The notes under the pieces are model-generated. The model was not told where the DNA came from. It saw only the letters and a list, made by a program, of their open reading frames with translations, and ran no database searches. Position numbers and translations under genes: made by a program. From G963675935 sp963803125 (lineage in GTDB: Bacteria; Planctomycetota; Planctomycetia; Pirellulales; Thermoguttaceae): a DNA stretch of 64,000 nt. Location: positions 186,001 through 250,000 of the forward strand of contig CAWDLR010000001.1 in the NCBI GenBank assembly GCA_963803125.1, written 5' to 3'. Of the stretch, positions 35,526-48,514 are shown in pieces; the first letter of the stretch is position 1; each line of letters opens with the position of its first letter.

Positions 35526-36863
35526 CTAATTCTGCCACCAGCCGCCGGTCTTCCCGAAGGCCGCTTTCGTGCGGACGGCCGCCACTTTTTCGTCGGTCTT
35601 GACCTTGTCGGCGTAGGCCCAGGAGTTGATGGCCACGCCGCCGGAGACCGCGACCAGCCGGCCGCGAACGCTGGCGACCGACGGCACCTGCTTGGGGGCG
35701 TTGAACATGTCGGCCTTCACTGCCCGCGCACTAAAAAGCGTGGGCAGATCGTAGCCCGCCTTCTCCGGCAAGCGATCCTTGACCACGATCGCTCCTACGA
35801 TGGCCAATTCCATGCAGTTCTGCAACTGGCCGAAGATCGGGTCGGCCACGGCCAACTCGGGATACTTGTCGGTCATCATGTCGGCCCAGCGCTTCGCCGC
35901 GGGGCTGGCTTTGCTCGTGTGCTGAATGCTGCCGCTGGCGGTGATGAAGTCCTCCTCGGTCATCGCCTTGACGCTCGACCCGCACAGTTCGAACGCCAGA
36001 CCGTTGGCGTCGCACAACAGCGCGTCGAACTTCGGCTCCAGCCAGAACCGCGGGCAAATCGTCGCCCTGCCCCGCAACATTCCCAAGTAACTCGGCAAAT
36101 CGCGGAGCGGCGAAGGATCCAACGCCATCGAAATCCGCTTCATGCGATAGTCGGCCGCCACCAGCACGCGGGCGAAATGGCTCGTCTCGGGCACGCCGTG
36201 CAGGCTGATGTCTTGCATCCCCAGAGCCTTCTCACGCGCCTCGCCGACCGCCGTCGGATCGGAGCCGGCCGGGAAACGCAACTGGTTCATCCGCGCCAGG
36301 CCCTCTTTCGTCGGATTGATCGAGCAGGTGATGCCGCCTTGCGCCGCGTCCTTCGCCGTGCGAAGCGCCATCAATAAGTCATCGAGCAACATCACCGGCC
36401 GGCCCGTGGTCACCCCGACGACATTCCCGTGTTCGTCAACCTTCCACCCTTCGCCCGGCCCGACCAAGACGATGTCCTTCTGCTCGGGATAGACGAAGAT
36501 GTAACGAATGTGCTGCAAACCGGCGAGGTACTTGATCGCGTCGGGCAGGGGCGTGTTGCTCGCGGCACAGGCGTCGATCGCCGCTTCCAATCGCCGCAGC
36601 GAGACCTTTCGCATCGGCACGGCGCCGTTCAGATCGGCGGGAATCCGCTCCAGGTTTTGGCGATAATAGGCGCTGAGCTTGTCCATGTTGACGAGCGTGG
36701 CCTTGGCCAACAAGCCGTCGGCGTCGATCGACACGCCGCCGACCGCACTCTGGATGACTTGTGCGTGGCTGGATCGCGGCGACATGAGGACGATCGTGCA
36801 GGCGACAGCCAACGCGAGAACGTAGCAGTAGCGACACCTGGCCGCAGAAGCGCGGTACAACAT
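35526..36863 (-). CDS. DUF1598 secreted protein
   Basis: About 445 residues from ATG 36863, preceded by AGGAG. A signal peptide (CYVLALAVACTIVLMSPRSS, ending HAQ) is followed by a DUF1598-type sequence: VNMDKLSAYYRQNLERIPADL, then a region near HIRYIFVYPEQKDIVLVGPG with the GRPVMLLDDLLMAL block. The family is characteristic of planctomycetes and its function is unknown. It converges on nuoB with only five bases between the stops. It diverges from the FHA/sigma54 activator across a gap of 386 bases. Confidence 0.8.
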   Translation of the reverse strand: MLYRASAARCRYCYVLALAVACTIVLMSPRSSHAQVIQSAVGGVSIDADGLLAKATLVNMDKLSAYYRQNLERIPADLNGAVPMRKVSLRRLEAAIDACAASNTPLPDAIKYLAGLQHIRYIFVYPEQKDIVLVGPGEGWKVDEHGNVVGVTTGRPVMLLDDLLMALRTAKDAAQGGITCSINPTKEGLARMNQLRFPAGSDPTAVGEAREKALGMQDISLHGVPETSHFARVLVAADYRMKRISMALDPSPLRDLPSYLGMLRGRATICPRFWLEPKFDALLCDANGLAFELCGSSVKAMTEEDFITASGSIQHTSKASPAAKRWADMMTDKYPELAVADPIFGQLQNCMELAIVGAIVVKDRLPEKAGYDLPTLFSARAVKADMFNAPKQVPSVASVRGRLVAVSGGVAINSWAYADKVKTDEKVAAVRTKAAFGKTGGWWQN

Positions 36864-37249
36864 GGGCGGACTCCTGGAAATGGCGGACGACAACCCGCCC
36901 CCGCCGGCGAGCGCAGGGATCGGGCGGCCTCTATTCTGGTGACCTCGGTTACATAGATAAGTTAGTCCGCCGCTGCGGAAAAAGCAAGCAAACCGATCGC
37001 TTCGGGCGTGGCCGACGACGGCAATTCCGTTGTCTTGCCGGCAATGGCATATCGGCCTTCGCGCTGGCGCGATACCGCCTGCGGCGACCCGATACCTGAC
37101 AACCAGGATACGTAGTTCCCCCTCTTTGGACCGGTTCCAGATGACGGATGTCGCGTTCTTGCCCACCTCAGCCCTTGCATCCCCCCTACCAGTCGAGTTA
37201 AGCTAAGTAAAGTGTGCGATTTTGCTACACACACGGCGAGGGCAAGGCT
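36864..37249. other. Divergent intergenic region, no gene seen
   Basis: This 386-base gap lies between the DUF1598 start and the sigma54-activator start. I see no coding frame with protein-like composition, no strong hairpin and no convincing promoter, although both genes must be transcribed from here. Confidence 0.4.
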
Positions 37250-39264
37250 GTGTCGCAATTGGCCTATCTGGTGATTCGTGAGGGCTCGAAATGGAGCGAC
37301 GTCTTTCGACTGGTGCCGGGGCAATCGGTCACCGTCGGCCGCGCTCCGACTAGCCAGATTGTGCTGAAGGACGAGCGCTGCAGCCGAAATCACGCCGAAG
37401 TGTTCATGTCGAGTGGGCAGTGGATGCTCCGCGACCTGGACAGCCGCAACGGCACGATGGTCGGCAGCGACATGGTTCGCGGCGATTGGCTGTTGAAGCC
37501 CGGGCAGATCGTCCGCATCGGCCACACTCAGCTCGTCTTCGTTCACAAACTCTCCGATGCATTCATTTCGTCGAGCGACGCCAGTTCGGTGATCCGGCGG
37601 CTGTCGCCCGAGGCCCCGCCGACGCCGGCGGAGGACGATGCGAACGTGCTGGCGGCCTGCGAGCCGACGACGATCACGCACCGTCGCGGCAAGACCAAAC
37701 TCCTTGCCCCCGGCGAGCAGGAGGAGAACGGCGTCTCGAAGATCGGCCGCGCCGCGGCGAAGCTCTGCCGCCTGGCCTTCGAGTTGGCCAAGGCGGCCAA
37801 CGTCGCCGCGATGGCCGAGCTGGCGCTGGCCGGTCTGGCCGATGGGACGCAGAGCGACGCCGGCGCCCTGCTTCTGCTGACGGCCAACGCGGCGGGCGAG
37901 CCGCGCGGCGAAGACCTGGAGATCATCGCCTCGCGCAGTTCCACCGCGCATCATTACCATCGCGTTTCCCATTTCCTCGCCACCACCGTCATGCGCGAAG
38001 GCGAAGCGGTCCTGGCCCGCAACGTCGTCAACGACAGCACGCTGGGCACGCGCGACAGCCACGGCGAAATCCTGGCCACCAGCGTCATTTGCGCGCCGGT
38101 CCGCCGCGGCAACCAGGTATTCGGCCTGATCCATCTCTATTCGACCGACCGCACCGTCGTGCCCGATCCCGACGACCTCGAGTTCACCCTCGCGGTGGCC
38201 GACACGGTGGCCGTGGCGATCGAGAACATCCGCCGCCGCCAGGAGTTGGCCGAGAATCTGACGCGGGTGCGAAGCGAGAACGTCGACTCCGCGAGCGGCT
38301 GGGCATCCGCAGCGAAATCATCGGCCGCAGCGCGGCGATCCGGCAGGTGACCGAAGATATTTCTCGCGCGGCGGCCAGCAACGCCACCGTGTTGATCCGC
38401 GGCGAGAGCGGGGTGGGAAAGGAGCTCGTCGCCCGCGCCGTCCACGACAACAGCCCGCGGCACGACAACGTTTTCGTCTGCCTGAATTGCGCGGCCCTCT
38501 CCGCCGACCTGCTGGCGAGCGAATTGTTCGGCCACGAGCGCGGGGCGTTTACCGGCGCCACCGAGCGGAAGATCGGCAAGTTCGAGGCCGCCCACAAGGG
38601 CACGCTGATGCTCGACGAGATCGGCGAGATGAGCCCCGGGCTGCAAGCCAAGTTCCTCCGCGTGCTCGAGGGGCATCCCTTCGAGCGCGTCGGCGGCAGC
38701 AAACCGGTCAAGGTCAACGTCCGCGTCATCGCCGCCACCAACCGCGACCTGGAACGCGACGTGGCGGAAGGACACTTCCGCCGCGACCTCTACTTCCGCC
38801 TCCGCGTCCTGGAGATCGTCGTCCCCGGCTTGCGCAAACGCCAGGAAGACATCGCCTTGCTGAGCGACTACTTCCTGCAGAAGTTCAACGCCGAGACCGG
38901 GCGAAAGCTCAAGGGTTTCACCCCGGCCGCCAAGGAGCAATTGCAGAAATACCTCTGGCCGGGAAACGTCCGCGAACTGAAGAACGTGATCGAGCGGGCG
39001 GTCGTGCTCTGCCGCGGCCAGGAGATCGACGCCGACGACCTGTTGTTGACCAAGCTGGCCACCGCCGGCGACACCGAGGCGCCCTACGGCCCGGGGAAAT
39101 TCCAGCCGATTTCGCTGGACGACGTCGAGCGCCGCCACATCTTCGACACTCTGAATCACACCGGTTGGAACAAGAGCAAGACGGCCGGCATCCTCGGCAT
39201 CGAGCGCTCGACGCTCGACCGCAAAATCCGCCGCTACGAACTGGACGAAGCCGGCCCGGCATAG
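37250..39264 (+). CDS. FHA-GAF sigma54-dependent activator, frameshifted near 38286
   Basis: The protein would have about 671 residues after one base is restored. GTG 37250 is chosen because GAGGG precedes it and the protein then opens SQLAYLVIREGSKWSDVF. An FHA domain (phosphothreonine reader, about 10-100, with RCSRNHAEVF and DSRNGT) is followed by a GAF domain (about 165-335). After the break (GTCGACTCC should be GTCCGACTCC, giving VRLRERLGIRSEIIGRS) comes a AAA+ domain with Walker A GESGVGKE, the sigma54-contact loop GAFTGA, Walker B LMLDEIGEM and a Fis-type helix-turn-helix (KSKTAGILGIERSTLDRKIR). The FHA input suggests control by a Ser/Thr kinase; targets are unknown. Confidence 0.82.
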
Positions 39265-39382
39265 CCGGGAAGAAAAGGGGGCCGAATTCTCCCAGCCCGG
39301 CAGAACTAGCCAGTTGACGTCATGCCGTGGTAGTGATAGAAGTAAGAGTTAAGAGTGTTGTCCTTGCGTGGAGGTTGCCGAC

Positions 39383-39598
39383 ATGAAAATCGTGACCCAG
39401 TTCACCAGGCCGGAGGAGGCGAGGGCGCTGCCCATCCTCTTGCGCCACTCGCCCGGGACCATCCTGCCAAACCGCACCTACGTGCTCAATGAGGAGGCCG
39501 TGGCGGAACTGCGCAAGGCGGCCATCAGCTTCTTGACGCTTAGCCGCGAATCAAACGCGCCTGACTTCGAGGGAGCGGCCTCCGGTGAAAGAGTATGA
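39383..39598 (+). CDS. Small conserved-looking hypothetical protein, gene 1 of pair
   Basis: 71 residues from ATG 39383 (GGAGG upstream). The sequence MKIVTQFTRPEEARALPILL leads into SPGTILPNRTYVLNEEAVAEL. It is soluble and charged, and I recognise no domain. It overlaps the start of the next gene by 14 bases, so the two are probably translated together. Confidence 0.55.
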   Translation: MKIVTQFTRPEEARALPILLRHSPGTILPNRTYVLNEEAVAELRKAAISFLTLSRESNAPDFEGAASGERV

Positions 39599-39893
39599 TA
39601 TCTTCGTGCCGCTCTATTTCAACGACGGGAGGCCGGTCGCGGCGGAGAAATTTCAGCAGTTGCAGCAGCGATTGCTCGACCGCTTTCAAGGGTTGACCTT
39701 CTTTCCGCAGCCAAACAAAGGCCTCTGGCAGATGGCGGACGTGACCTATCGAGACGAAATCGTGGTTTACCGCGTGATTGCCCCCGCTGCCGAAGACGCC
39801 CGACCGTTCCTCGCCCAGGTCAAGGAGTGGTTGAAAACCGAGTTCGAACAGCACGAAATTCTGATCGTCGAACGCACCGTTGACACGCTCTGA
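39585..39893 (+). CDS. Small hypothetical protein, gene 2 of pair
   Basis: 102 residues from GTG 39585, which overlaps the upstream gene. The protein (KEYDIFVPLYFNDGRPV, then FPQPNKGLWQMADVTYRDEI and EILIVERTVDTL) has alternating strands and helices like a small alpha/beta sandwich. No function is recognised. The compact overlapping pair could be a regulator/effector or toxin/antitoxin-like module, but nothing in the sequence proves this. Confidence 0.6.
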   Translation: MKEYDIFVPLYFNDGRPVAAEKFQQLQQRLLDRFQGLTFFPQPNKGLWQMADVTYRDEIVVYRVIAPAAEDARPFLAQVKEWLKTEFEQHEILIVERTVDTL

Positions 39894-39962
39894 GGAGGAA
39901 TAAGGGGGGCCGGGGTCTTTATTCCAACCGACCACATCCGCCTGAGCCGTGGAGAGGGTCAC

Positions 39963-40613
39963 ATGCCGACATACGGGAACTACGACGTTGGACATTGGGC
40001 GACCTGTCAACCGATTATTCGTTTCCCTCGCTCTAGAGACTGTCCTTACCACTGTCGCATCTGGAATGGTAAGTGTCGTAAGTGCCCGCTTGATGGAATC
40101 GGGGACTGGCACGACAAGCACGAAAACCCTGGGGTCCTAAGCGAAGAATACGAGAGGATTACGGTAATCAACAAGAACCGCCAGATAGGTAAAGACCCAG
40201 ACCCGGAAGCGTGCAAAGGGTGGGTAAAAGGTGTTCTGGCACGATTCCGGCTCAACAATGAGGCTTTCGCTCAGTTCTTCGGGGAAGTACAAGCGGTGCT
40301 CGGTCGGCAACGCGAACAGGGCGCGGCAGTCGCGAGCATAGCGCGCGATGAGCTCTACCTGTGTTGGACGGTTCACCTGTGGGCGGACTATGTATACCCC
40401 TACTGGAACGTCGCAAATCATAGGCCGTGGACAAAACTTGGAGACGCGGGGAACGAATCCTATACGCGTATGCCGAAGCCACTTCAGAAGGCTCTGGGCG
40501 ACTACGCACGCCAAATCATCTTTTGCGTCGTTGCTGAAGAATGCGGACGACACCCTTCAGAGACGCGGGGCGGTCTCGATAACTTGGCTATCGCGGGTGG
40601 CCCCGGTTCTTGA
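39963..40613 (+). CDS. Hypothetical protein with N-terminal Cys cluster
   Basis: 216 residues from ATG 39963 (GAGAGGG upstream). The first 45 residues hold a cysteine cluster, CPYHCRIWNGKCRKCP, which could bind zinc or an iron-sulphur centre. The rest is helical and aromatic (YLCWTVHLWADYVYPYWN). The base composition is lower in GC than the neighbours, which suggests transfer. Its stop lies inside a GC-rich hairpin (about 40599-40624). No family is recognised. Confidence 0.5.
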   Translation: MPTYGNYDVGHWATCQPIIRFPRSRDCPYHCRIWNGKCRKCPLDGIGDWHDKHENPGVLSEEYERITVINKNRQIGKDPDPEACKGWVKGVLARFRLNNEAFAQFFGEVQAVLGRQREQGAAVASIARDELYLCWTVHLWADYVYPYWNVANHRPWTKLGDAGNESYTRMPKPLQKALGDYARQIIFCVVAEECGRHPSETRGGLDNLAIAGGPGS

Positions 40614-40781
40614 ATCGGGGGGCCGAAGGCCAAAGAGGCGCTGAAGGGAACTCGATTCCTTTTGCCATTGCCATGAGGTTGAGGAAGTCGCAAAGCCTCT
40701 TGTGGCAACGCTGCATCGCTTCATGAACCGGTGCTACCCACAGCACGAACCTATAGGCGGTTCGTAGGCGCCCGGTTGTTC

Positions 40782-40817
40782 CGCCTGATTGCAATCAGGC
40801 GTTCCGTCGGGTATGCT
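40782..40817 (+). promoter_or_regulatory. Perfect 20-bp palindrome overlapping a promoter, GH127 operator candidate
   Basis: CGCCTGATTGCAATCAGGCG (40782-40801) is a perfect palindrome. TTGCAA (40789-40794) at its centre can serve as -35, with TATGCT (40812-40817) as -10 after 17 bases. The start would be near 40824, about 87 bases before the GH127 ATG. The overlap suggests a repressor site; the repressor is not identified. The remainder of the gap (40614-40910) shows nothing else. Confidence 0.5.
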
Positions 40818-40910
40818 GCACTTATCCTGCCGCGATAACCGCCGTTGACTGCGGTGGTTGCCCACTGCTGTGTTGACCTCCCGCCACCCCAACACAAAGG
40901 AATCCCTGCG

Positions 40911-42833
40911 ATGATTCGCCCATTGCTGCTTACGCCGTTTTTCCTGCTGATTTCCGCCGCTGCCGTCGCCGAGGAAGGGCCGAAGCATCGCCTGCTCTCC
41001 GCCGTGCCGTTTACCGATGTGACGCTGGCCGACGAGTTTTGGACGCCGCGAATCGAGACCAACCGCACCGCCTCGCTGCCGCACAACATCGAGTGGTGCC
41101 GCAAGACCGGGCGGATCGACAACTTCGCCAACGCCGCGAAGAAGCAGGGCAAGTTCCGGGGGCTGGTCTTCAACGATTCCGATCTCTACAAGGTGCTGGA
41201 AGCCGCTTCCTATTCCCTGGCCGCCCATCCCGATCCGGCCCTGGACAAGACGGTCGATGAGATCATCGCCAAGATCGCCGCCGCCCAGCAGCCCGACGGA
41301 TATCTGAACACTTACTTCACCCTGGCCGAGCCGGGCAAACGCCTGACGAACCTCCGCTACATGCACGAGCTGTATTGCTGCGGCCACTTGATCGAGGCGG
41401 CCGTAGCCCACTTCCGCGCCACCGGCAAACGCACGCTGTTGGACGTGGCGATCAAGTACGCCGACTTCATCGACGGCGTCTTTGGCCCGACGAAGCGGCA
41501 GGGCGTGCCCGGCCACGAGGAGATCGAGTTGGCCCTGGTCAAGGTCGCCCAGGTGACCGGCCAGGAGAAATACGCGGCCTTGGCGAAGTATTTCATCGAC
41601 ACCCGCGGCGACAAGTCGAAACGCGAGATCTGGGGCGAGTACCATCAAGACCACCTGCCCGTGCGGCAGCAGAGCGAGATCGTCGGCCACGCGGTCCGCG
41701 CGATGTATCTCTACTGCGGCACCGCCGACGTGGCCGCCATCTACGGCGACCAGCAGTTGATCGACGCCATGCAACGGCTCTGGCAGGACGTCACGCAGCG
41801 AAAGATGTACATTACCGGCGGCATCGGCGCCCGCTCCGAAGGCGAGGCCTTTGGCAAGCGCTACGAGCTGCCCAACGACACGGCCTATTGCGAGACCTGC
41901 GCCGCCGTCGGCCTGGCCCTCTGGGCCCATCGGCTCAATCTGCTGCACGCCGATGCCCAGTACGCCGACGTCGTCGAGCGGGTGGCCTACAACGGCATCC
42001 TTTCCGGCGTGAGCCTCGATGGGCGCAAATACTTCTACGTCAATCCGCTGGCCAGCGACGGCCGCCACCACCGCGAGCCCTTCTTCGACTGCGCCTGCTG
42101 CCCGCCGAACGTCGCCCGCTTCCTCGCCTCGCTGCCCGGCTACGCCTACGCGGCCGGCAAGCTGGGCGCCTACGTGAATCTGTACGTGGCCGGATCGGCG
42201 AAAATCCCCGTCGGCTACAACACCGTCACGCTCACGCAAGAGACCCGCTATCCCTGGGACGGAACCGTGCGGCTGACGGTCGATCCGAACACGCCGGGCC
42301 GATTCACCGTCGCCCTGCGCATCCCCGGCTGGTGCCGCGACCCCAAGATCACCATCAATGGCAACGCCGTCGCCCCGCTCGACATGCAGCAAGGCTACGC
42401 GATGGTGCGGCACCAGTGGCAGTCGGGCGACGTGGTCGAGTTGACGATGCCGATGCCGGTCGAACGCATCGAGGCCAATCCCCGCGTGTCGGCCGATCGC
42501 GGCCGCGTGGCGATTCAGCGCGGGCCGATCGTCTACTGTTTCGAGGCGGTCGACAACGGCGGCCACGCCAAGGACATCGTGCTGGCCCGCGATCCGAAGT
42601 TCGCCGTCGAGCATCGCAAGGACCTGTTGGGCGGCGTGACAATCATCACTGCCACCACCGCCGACGGCCGCAAGCTCACCGCAGTCCCCTACTACGCCTG
42701 GGACCATCGCGCGGCGGGCGAGATGATCGTCTGGGTGCGGCAAGAGGGCAAGTCCATCGAGGCCAGAGCCGACGATCCCGCCTGGGTCAGCAAGCTCTAT
42801 CGCCCGCTCGATCCCCAGTCACTCCCGGACTGA
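40911..42833 (+). CDS. Secreted GH127 glycosidase (beta-L-arabinofuranosidase family)
   Basis: 641 residues from ATG 40911, with AAAGGA upstream and a signal peptide (MIRPLLLTPFFLLISAAAVA). The (alpha/alpha)6 barrel carries all GH127 active-site residues in the right order: acid/base Glu312 (SEGEAFG), zinc ligands Glu328 and Cys330 (CETCA), and Cys396-Cys397 (CACCPPN), one of which is the nucleophile. The Glu312-Glu328 spacing of 16 equals that of the characterised enzyme (322 and 338). A beta-sandwich follows. It probably removes beta-L-arabinofuranose from glycans outside the cytoplasm. The fusion enzyme at 6272 is a distant relative. Confidence 0.9.
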   Translation: MIRPLLLTPFFLLISAAAVAEEGPKHRLLSAVPFTDVTLADEFWTPRIETNRTASLPHNIEWCRKTGRIDNFANAAKKQGKFRGLVFNDSDLYKVLEAASYSLAAHPDPALDKTVDEIIAKIAAAQQPDGYLNTYFTLAEPGKRLTNLRYMHELYCCGHLIEAAVAHFRATGKRTLLDVAIKYADFIDGVFGPTKRQGVPGHEEIELALVKVAQVTGQEKYAALAKYFIDTRGDKSKREIWGEYHQDHLPVRQQSEIVGHAVRAMYLYCGTADVAAIYGDQQLIDAMQRLWQDVTQRKMYITGGIGARSEGEAFGKRYELPNDTAYCETCAAVGLALWAHRLNLLHADAQYADVVERVAYNGILSGVSLDGRKYFYVNPLASDGRHHREPFFDCACCPPNVARFLASLPGYAYAAGKLGAYVNLYVAGSAKIPVGYNTVTLTQETRYPWDGTVRLTVDPNTPGRFTVALRIPGWCRDPKITINGNAVAPLDMQQGYAMVRHQWQSGDVVELTMPMPVERIEANPRVSADRGRVAIQRGPIVYCFEAVDNGGHAKDIVLARDPKFAVEHRKDLLGGVTIITATTADGRKLTAVPYYAWDHRAAGEMIVWVRQEGKSIEARADDPAWVSKLYRPLDPQSLPD

Positions 42834-42959
42834 TAAGGTCGCTTCGCGCGGCCGGGGCGGATCAGATGATGCCGCGCGTGCATGGGCGGAGCGGGGAGTG
42901 TGGGGGCGGCACGAGAGGCTCCCACGCTGGCTCGGCTCGTCAGTAAGCGCGCCTCCCGC

Positions 42960-43064
42960 CTTTTTCCGCCTCCCCGCCCCGTCACAACTAGCTGCGTCCC
43001 AGTTTCGACTCCCTTTTTCCGCTTCCACCTTTGTCACAACTAGCTGCGTCCCCGTTCCGACTCC
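42960..43064. repeat. Two-copy tandem repeat of about 53 bp
   Basis: Copy 1 (42960-43012) and copy 2 (43013-43064) share CTTTTTCCGC and the core GTCACAACTAGCTGCGTCCC (42981 and 43033). It follows the GH127 gene and precedes the zinc-ribbon gene. Confidence 0.7.
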
Positions 43065-43105
43065 ACACAATAATGACGTAGAGTTATAGTGGAGGGGAGG
43101 TAGCC

Positions 43106-43904
43106 ATGCTGTACCGCATTATCGGCGAAGAGGTTAGCACCCACCGGCGCGTTGAAATCCCAAACTGGGAAGCTCCGACCACCGCAATGGCGAAGAAGCT
43201 CAGCCGCAGAAATCGGCGTCAAGGTGCTGCACATTGAGTCAATGAAGGCCAAGCGGGAGCAGAGAGAGAGACGGGAGGAAAGCATCAATGCCAGCGATCT
43301 AGATGATAACCTGGCTCGCGGCTGCCTGAGAGCCACACCATCGCGAGCTCCGTCTTCCAAATGCACCGGACCACAACCGACCTCCCTCATCAACTGTCCT
43401 GCGTGCCGAAAGCCGGTTAGTGAAGCCGCCAGTTCCTGCCCAAGCTGCGGCTTCCCGCTCACGCGCGAGGTAGTAGCGACACAGAAGGCGATAAAGCAGA
43501 AAGCCGAACAGGTGAGCGTTGGATTTGTGCTCGGTGGTGCCGGCGTCTTTCTAGTCCTCTTCTTCCTATGCTCCGGCGTCTCGACATCGCAGCAGTCCTC
43601 GTCTCCCGCTGTCGATACCACTACCGTAGCAAACAAGGTCGCAAGGGTCGATCGCCATAGCGACAACCCAGAGTACGAACGCGCCGTAAACAATCTGCTC
43701 ACACGGCTGGCAACGAAGTACCACACAACACAGACGGACATCGCAAATAAAGCCTGCGTCGTCCAGAACATCCTTGCGAAAGATGGGACCAACGAGACGT
43801 TAGGGGAAATCTTGCAGGGGGTGGACATGGCCGAACCAGGCCAAGCCATCCTCCCTGTGGACGAGTTGTTCGCTACATACTGCGCTCTACATTATACCGA
43901 CTAG
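43106..43904 (+). CDS. Zinc-ribbon single-pass membrane protein, probable frameshift near 43186
   Basis: About 265 residues if one extra base is removed. ATG 43106 has the strongest ribosome site nearby (GGGGAGGT) and opens MLYRIIGEEVSTHRRVEI. That frame stops early, whereas the other frame continues with AAEIGVKVLHIESMKAKREQ, the natural sequel of such small domains (one extra A in CTCAGCCGCA). A zinc ribbon follows (CPACRKPVSEAASSCPSCGF), then a membrane helix (GFVLGGAGVFLVLFFLCSGV) and a polar C-terminal domain. GC is lower than in the flanks. Function is unknown; a membrane-tethered sensor or adaptor is possible. Confidence 0.55.
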
Positions 43905-43936
43905 CGAGTCTGCATTTGAACTCCCCTGCGAGCGAA

Positions 43937-44197
43937 CTACGGAACCTCGTCCCCATTCTTCTTAATCAAGTCAATCAAGCTGTCAACGGAAATCGCATAC
44001 CGCTGTTTTCTGGTGCTGTCGCTGAGATCATAGACATTCGTAGACCGCACTGATTCTTCAAGCACGATCTGACCATTTTCTACCAGAAGCCTAGCCATCT
44101 CGTATTCGTCTCGATGCTCGTTACCTGATTCGCTGTGGGCATAGGATAGTTCCAACTTACCACTCGGGGCGCGATGGTCTTTGTTGTGCATCATCAT
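43937..44197 (-). CDS. Small hypothetical protein, gene 2 of lower-GC pair
   Basis: 86 residues. The ATG at 44197 overlaps the upstream stop as ATGA. The sequence contains YEMARLLVENGQIVLEESVR and ends KKNGDEVP. It is soluble and has no recognisable domain. It converges on the zinc-ribbon gene. Confidence 0.5.
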   Translation of the reverse strand: MMMHNKDHRAPSGKLELSYAHSESGNEHRDEYEMARLLVENGQIVLEESVRSTNVYDLSDSTRKQRYAISVDSLIDLIKKNGDEVP

Positions 44198-44436
44198 TCA
44201 TTCTCCATCGCCTGCCATATATGGGTCCGATCTTTGAGGCCCGGCACTTTTTCTAACTTTGCAGCCGCCTGTTCAGCCTCAGCCTCGGTCTCGAACGACC
44301 CAGAGAGAATACGGTGGCTGCGACCGCCGGATCTGTCGGGCTTGACTTTGGTCTCTAAAGACCGTCGTTTGGTCGGTCCGATATCGGAGACATACCATTT
44401 GCCGATTTCCGGCTTGATCCGTTTGTGCTCTGGCAT
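44194..44436 (-). CDS. Small hypothetical protein, gene 1 of lower-GC pair
   Basis: 80 residues from ATG 44436, with AAAGGG upstream. It is basic (MPEHKRIKPEIGKWYVSDIG, then PTKRRSLETKVKPDRSGG) and ends in a helix (ETEAEAEQAAAKLEKV). It is co-translated with the next gene through an ATGA overlap. Function is unknown; a nucleic-acid-binding regulator is possible but unproven. Confidence 0.5.
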   Translation of the reverse strand: MPEHKRIKPEIGKWYVSDIGPTKRRSLETKVKPDRSGGRSHRILSGSFETEAEAEQAAAKLEKVPGLKDRTHIWQAMENE

Positions 44437-44722
44437 AAAACAACCCTTTGCACTTAGAAACGGGAATACAGCCCTCAAACTCTACCTCGCAATTGACCTG
44501 CCCCCAACCCCCACTCGTGTCGCAACGTAGCACCACTATAATGGCATCGCCAGGGCTGACATCGGGGGACACGATACCAGTTTTGGAAGAATCGACAAGT
44601 TAATGTCGGGTGGACGTGGCTCATGGCCAGTCCTCGTTATCTGCTGGCTCTCTTACCGGGCAAAGGAGGCTTGTGGCAGGAAACTGCCGCAGGAGAGGCC
44701 CTTCTGAATCTCCACAGAGCGT

Positions 44723-47995
<3,273 letters not shown>

Positions 47996-48082
47996 AGTGA
48001 GGACTTCCTTGGCGCGATCGGCGGGAGCAAAGCCGCGGCGATCCCCGCCCGTTGGGGGATGGCCGCCGTGCAAATTCCCTTG

Positions 48083-48111
48083 ATGTTAGCATGGCGATCG
48101 GCTCTGTTCAA
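48083..48111 (-). promoter_or_regulatory. Promoter of carB
   Basis: On the minus strand TTGAAC (48111-48106), a 17-base spacer and TAACAT (48088-48083) form a sigma70-type promoter. The start near 48076 leaves a leader of about 80 bases. No arginine or pyrimidine operator is recognised. Confidence 0.55.
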
Positions 48112-48153
48112 GAGGCCGCACGGCGATTAGGATAGCCGGATAGCCGCCTGCCA

Positions 48154-48462
48154 TTGCTGCGAGCGAGTCTTTGGAATCCGCCATTCACTCAGTACATCTT
48201 CAATTCACAACTAGATCCCGAATGGAAAAAGACCAAGACGATCACGCTCAAGCCAGGAGAGTCCTTTGCGATTTCACTTCCTATGAGTGGACTCACCACA
48301 ACAGATGATGTGTTTGAGCGACAAGATAGCAAGAAATGTGGCCGCTGGGCTTTGGTTTTCGGAGTTCCCGCCGGAGACGACTGCGACAAGTACCTGGTCG
48401 GAACCGTGTTGTCGAATCCGATTCAATATCGGAACGAAATGAAGGACAATTCACAGAAGTAG
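48154..48462 (+). pseudogene. Possible remnant of a lower-GC gene
   Basis: A frame of 102 codons with protein-like sequence (SQLDPEWKKTKTITLKPGES, FAISLPMSGLTTTDDVFERQ). It has no credible ribosome site, begins with TTG and is clearly poorer in GC than its surroundings. The sequence looks like the C-terminal part of a larger protein, so I read it as a 5'-truncated remnant. No family is recognised. Confidence 0.35.
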
Positions 48463-48514
48463 ATCAACTCCCGGGCGGTCGCATCGGGAATCGCCGGCGA
48501 ACTGCCTGCCGCCT

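Noticed and set aside
44279..44572. Frame with protein-like start (GDAIIVVLRCDTSGGWGQV) upstream of the 44194-44436 gene
   Set aside because: It overlaps that gene in another frame, turns into random-looking sequence after about 50 codons, and has no ribosome site. A decayed fragment is possible but unsupported.
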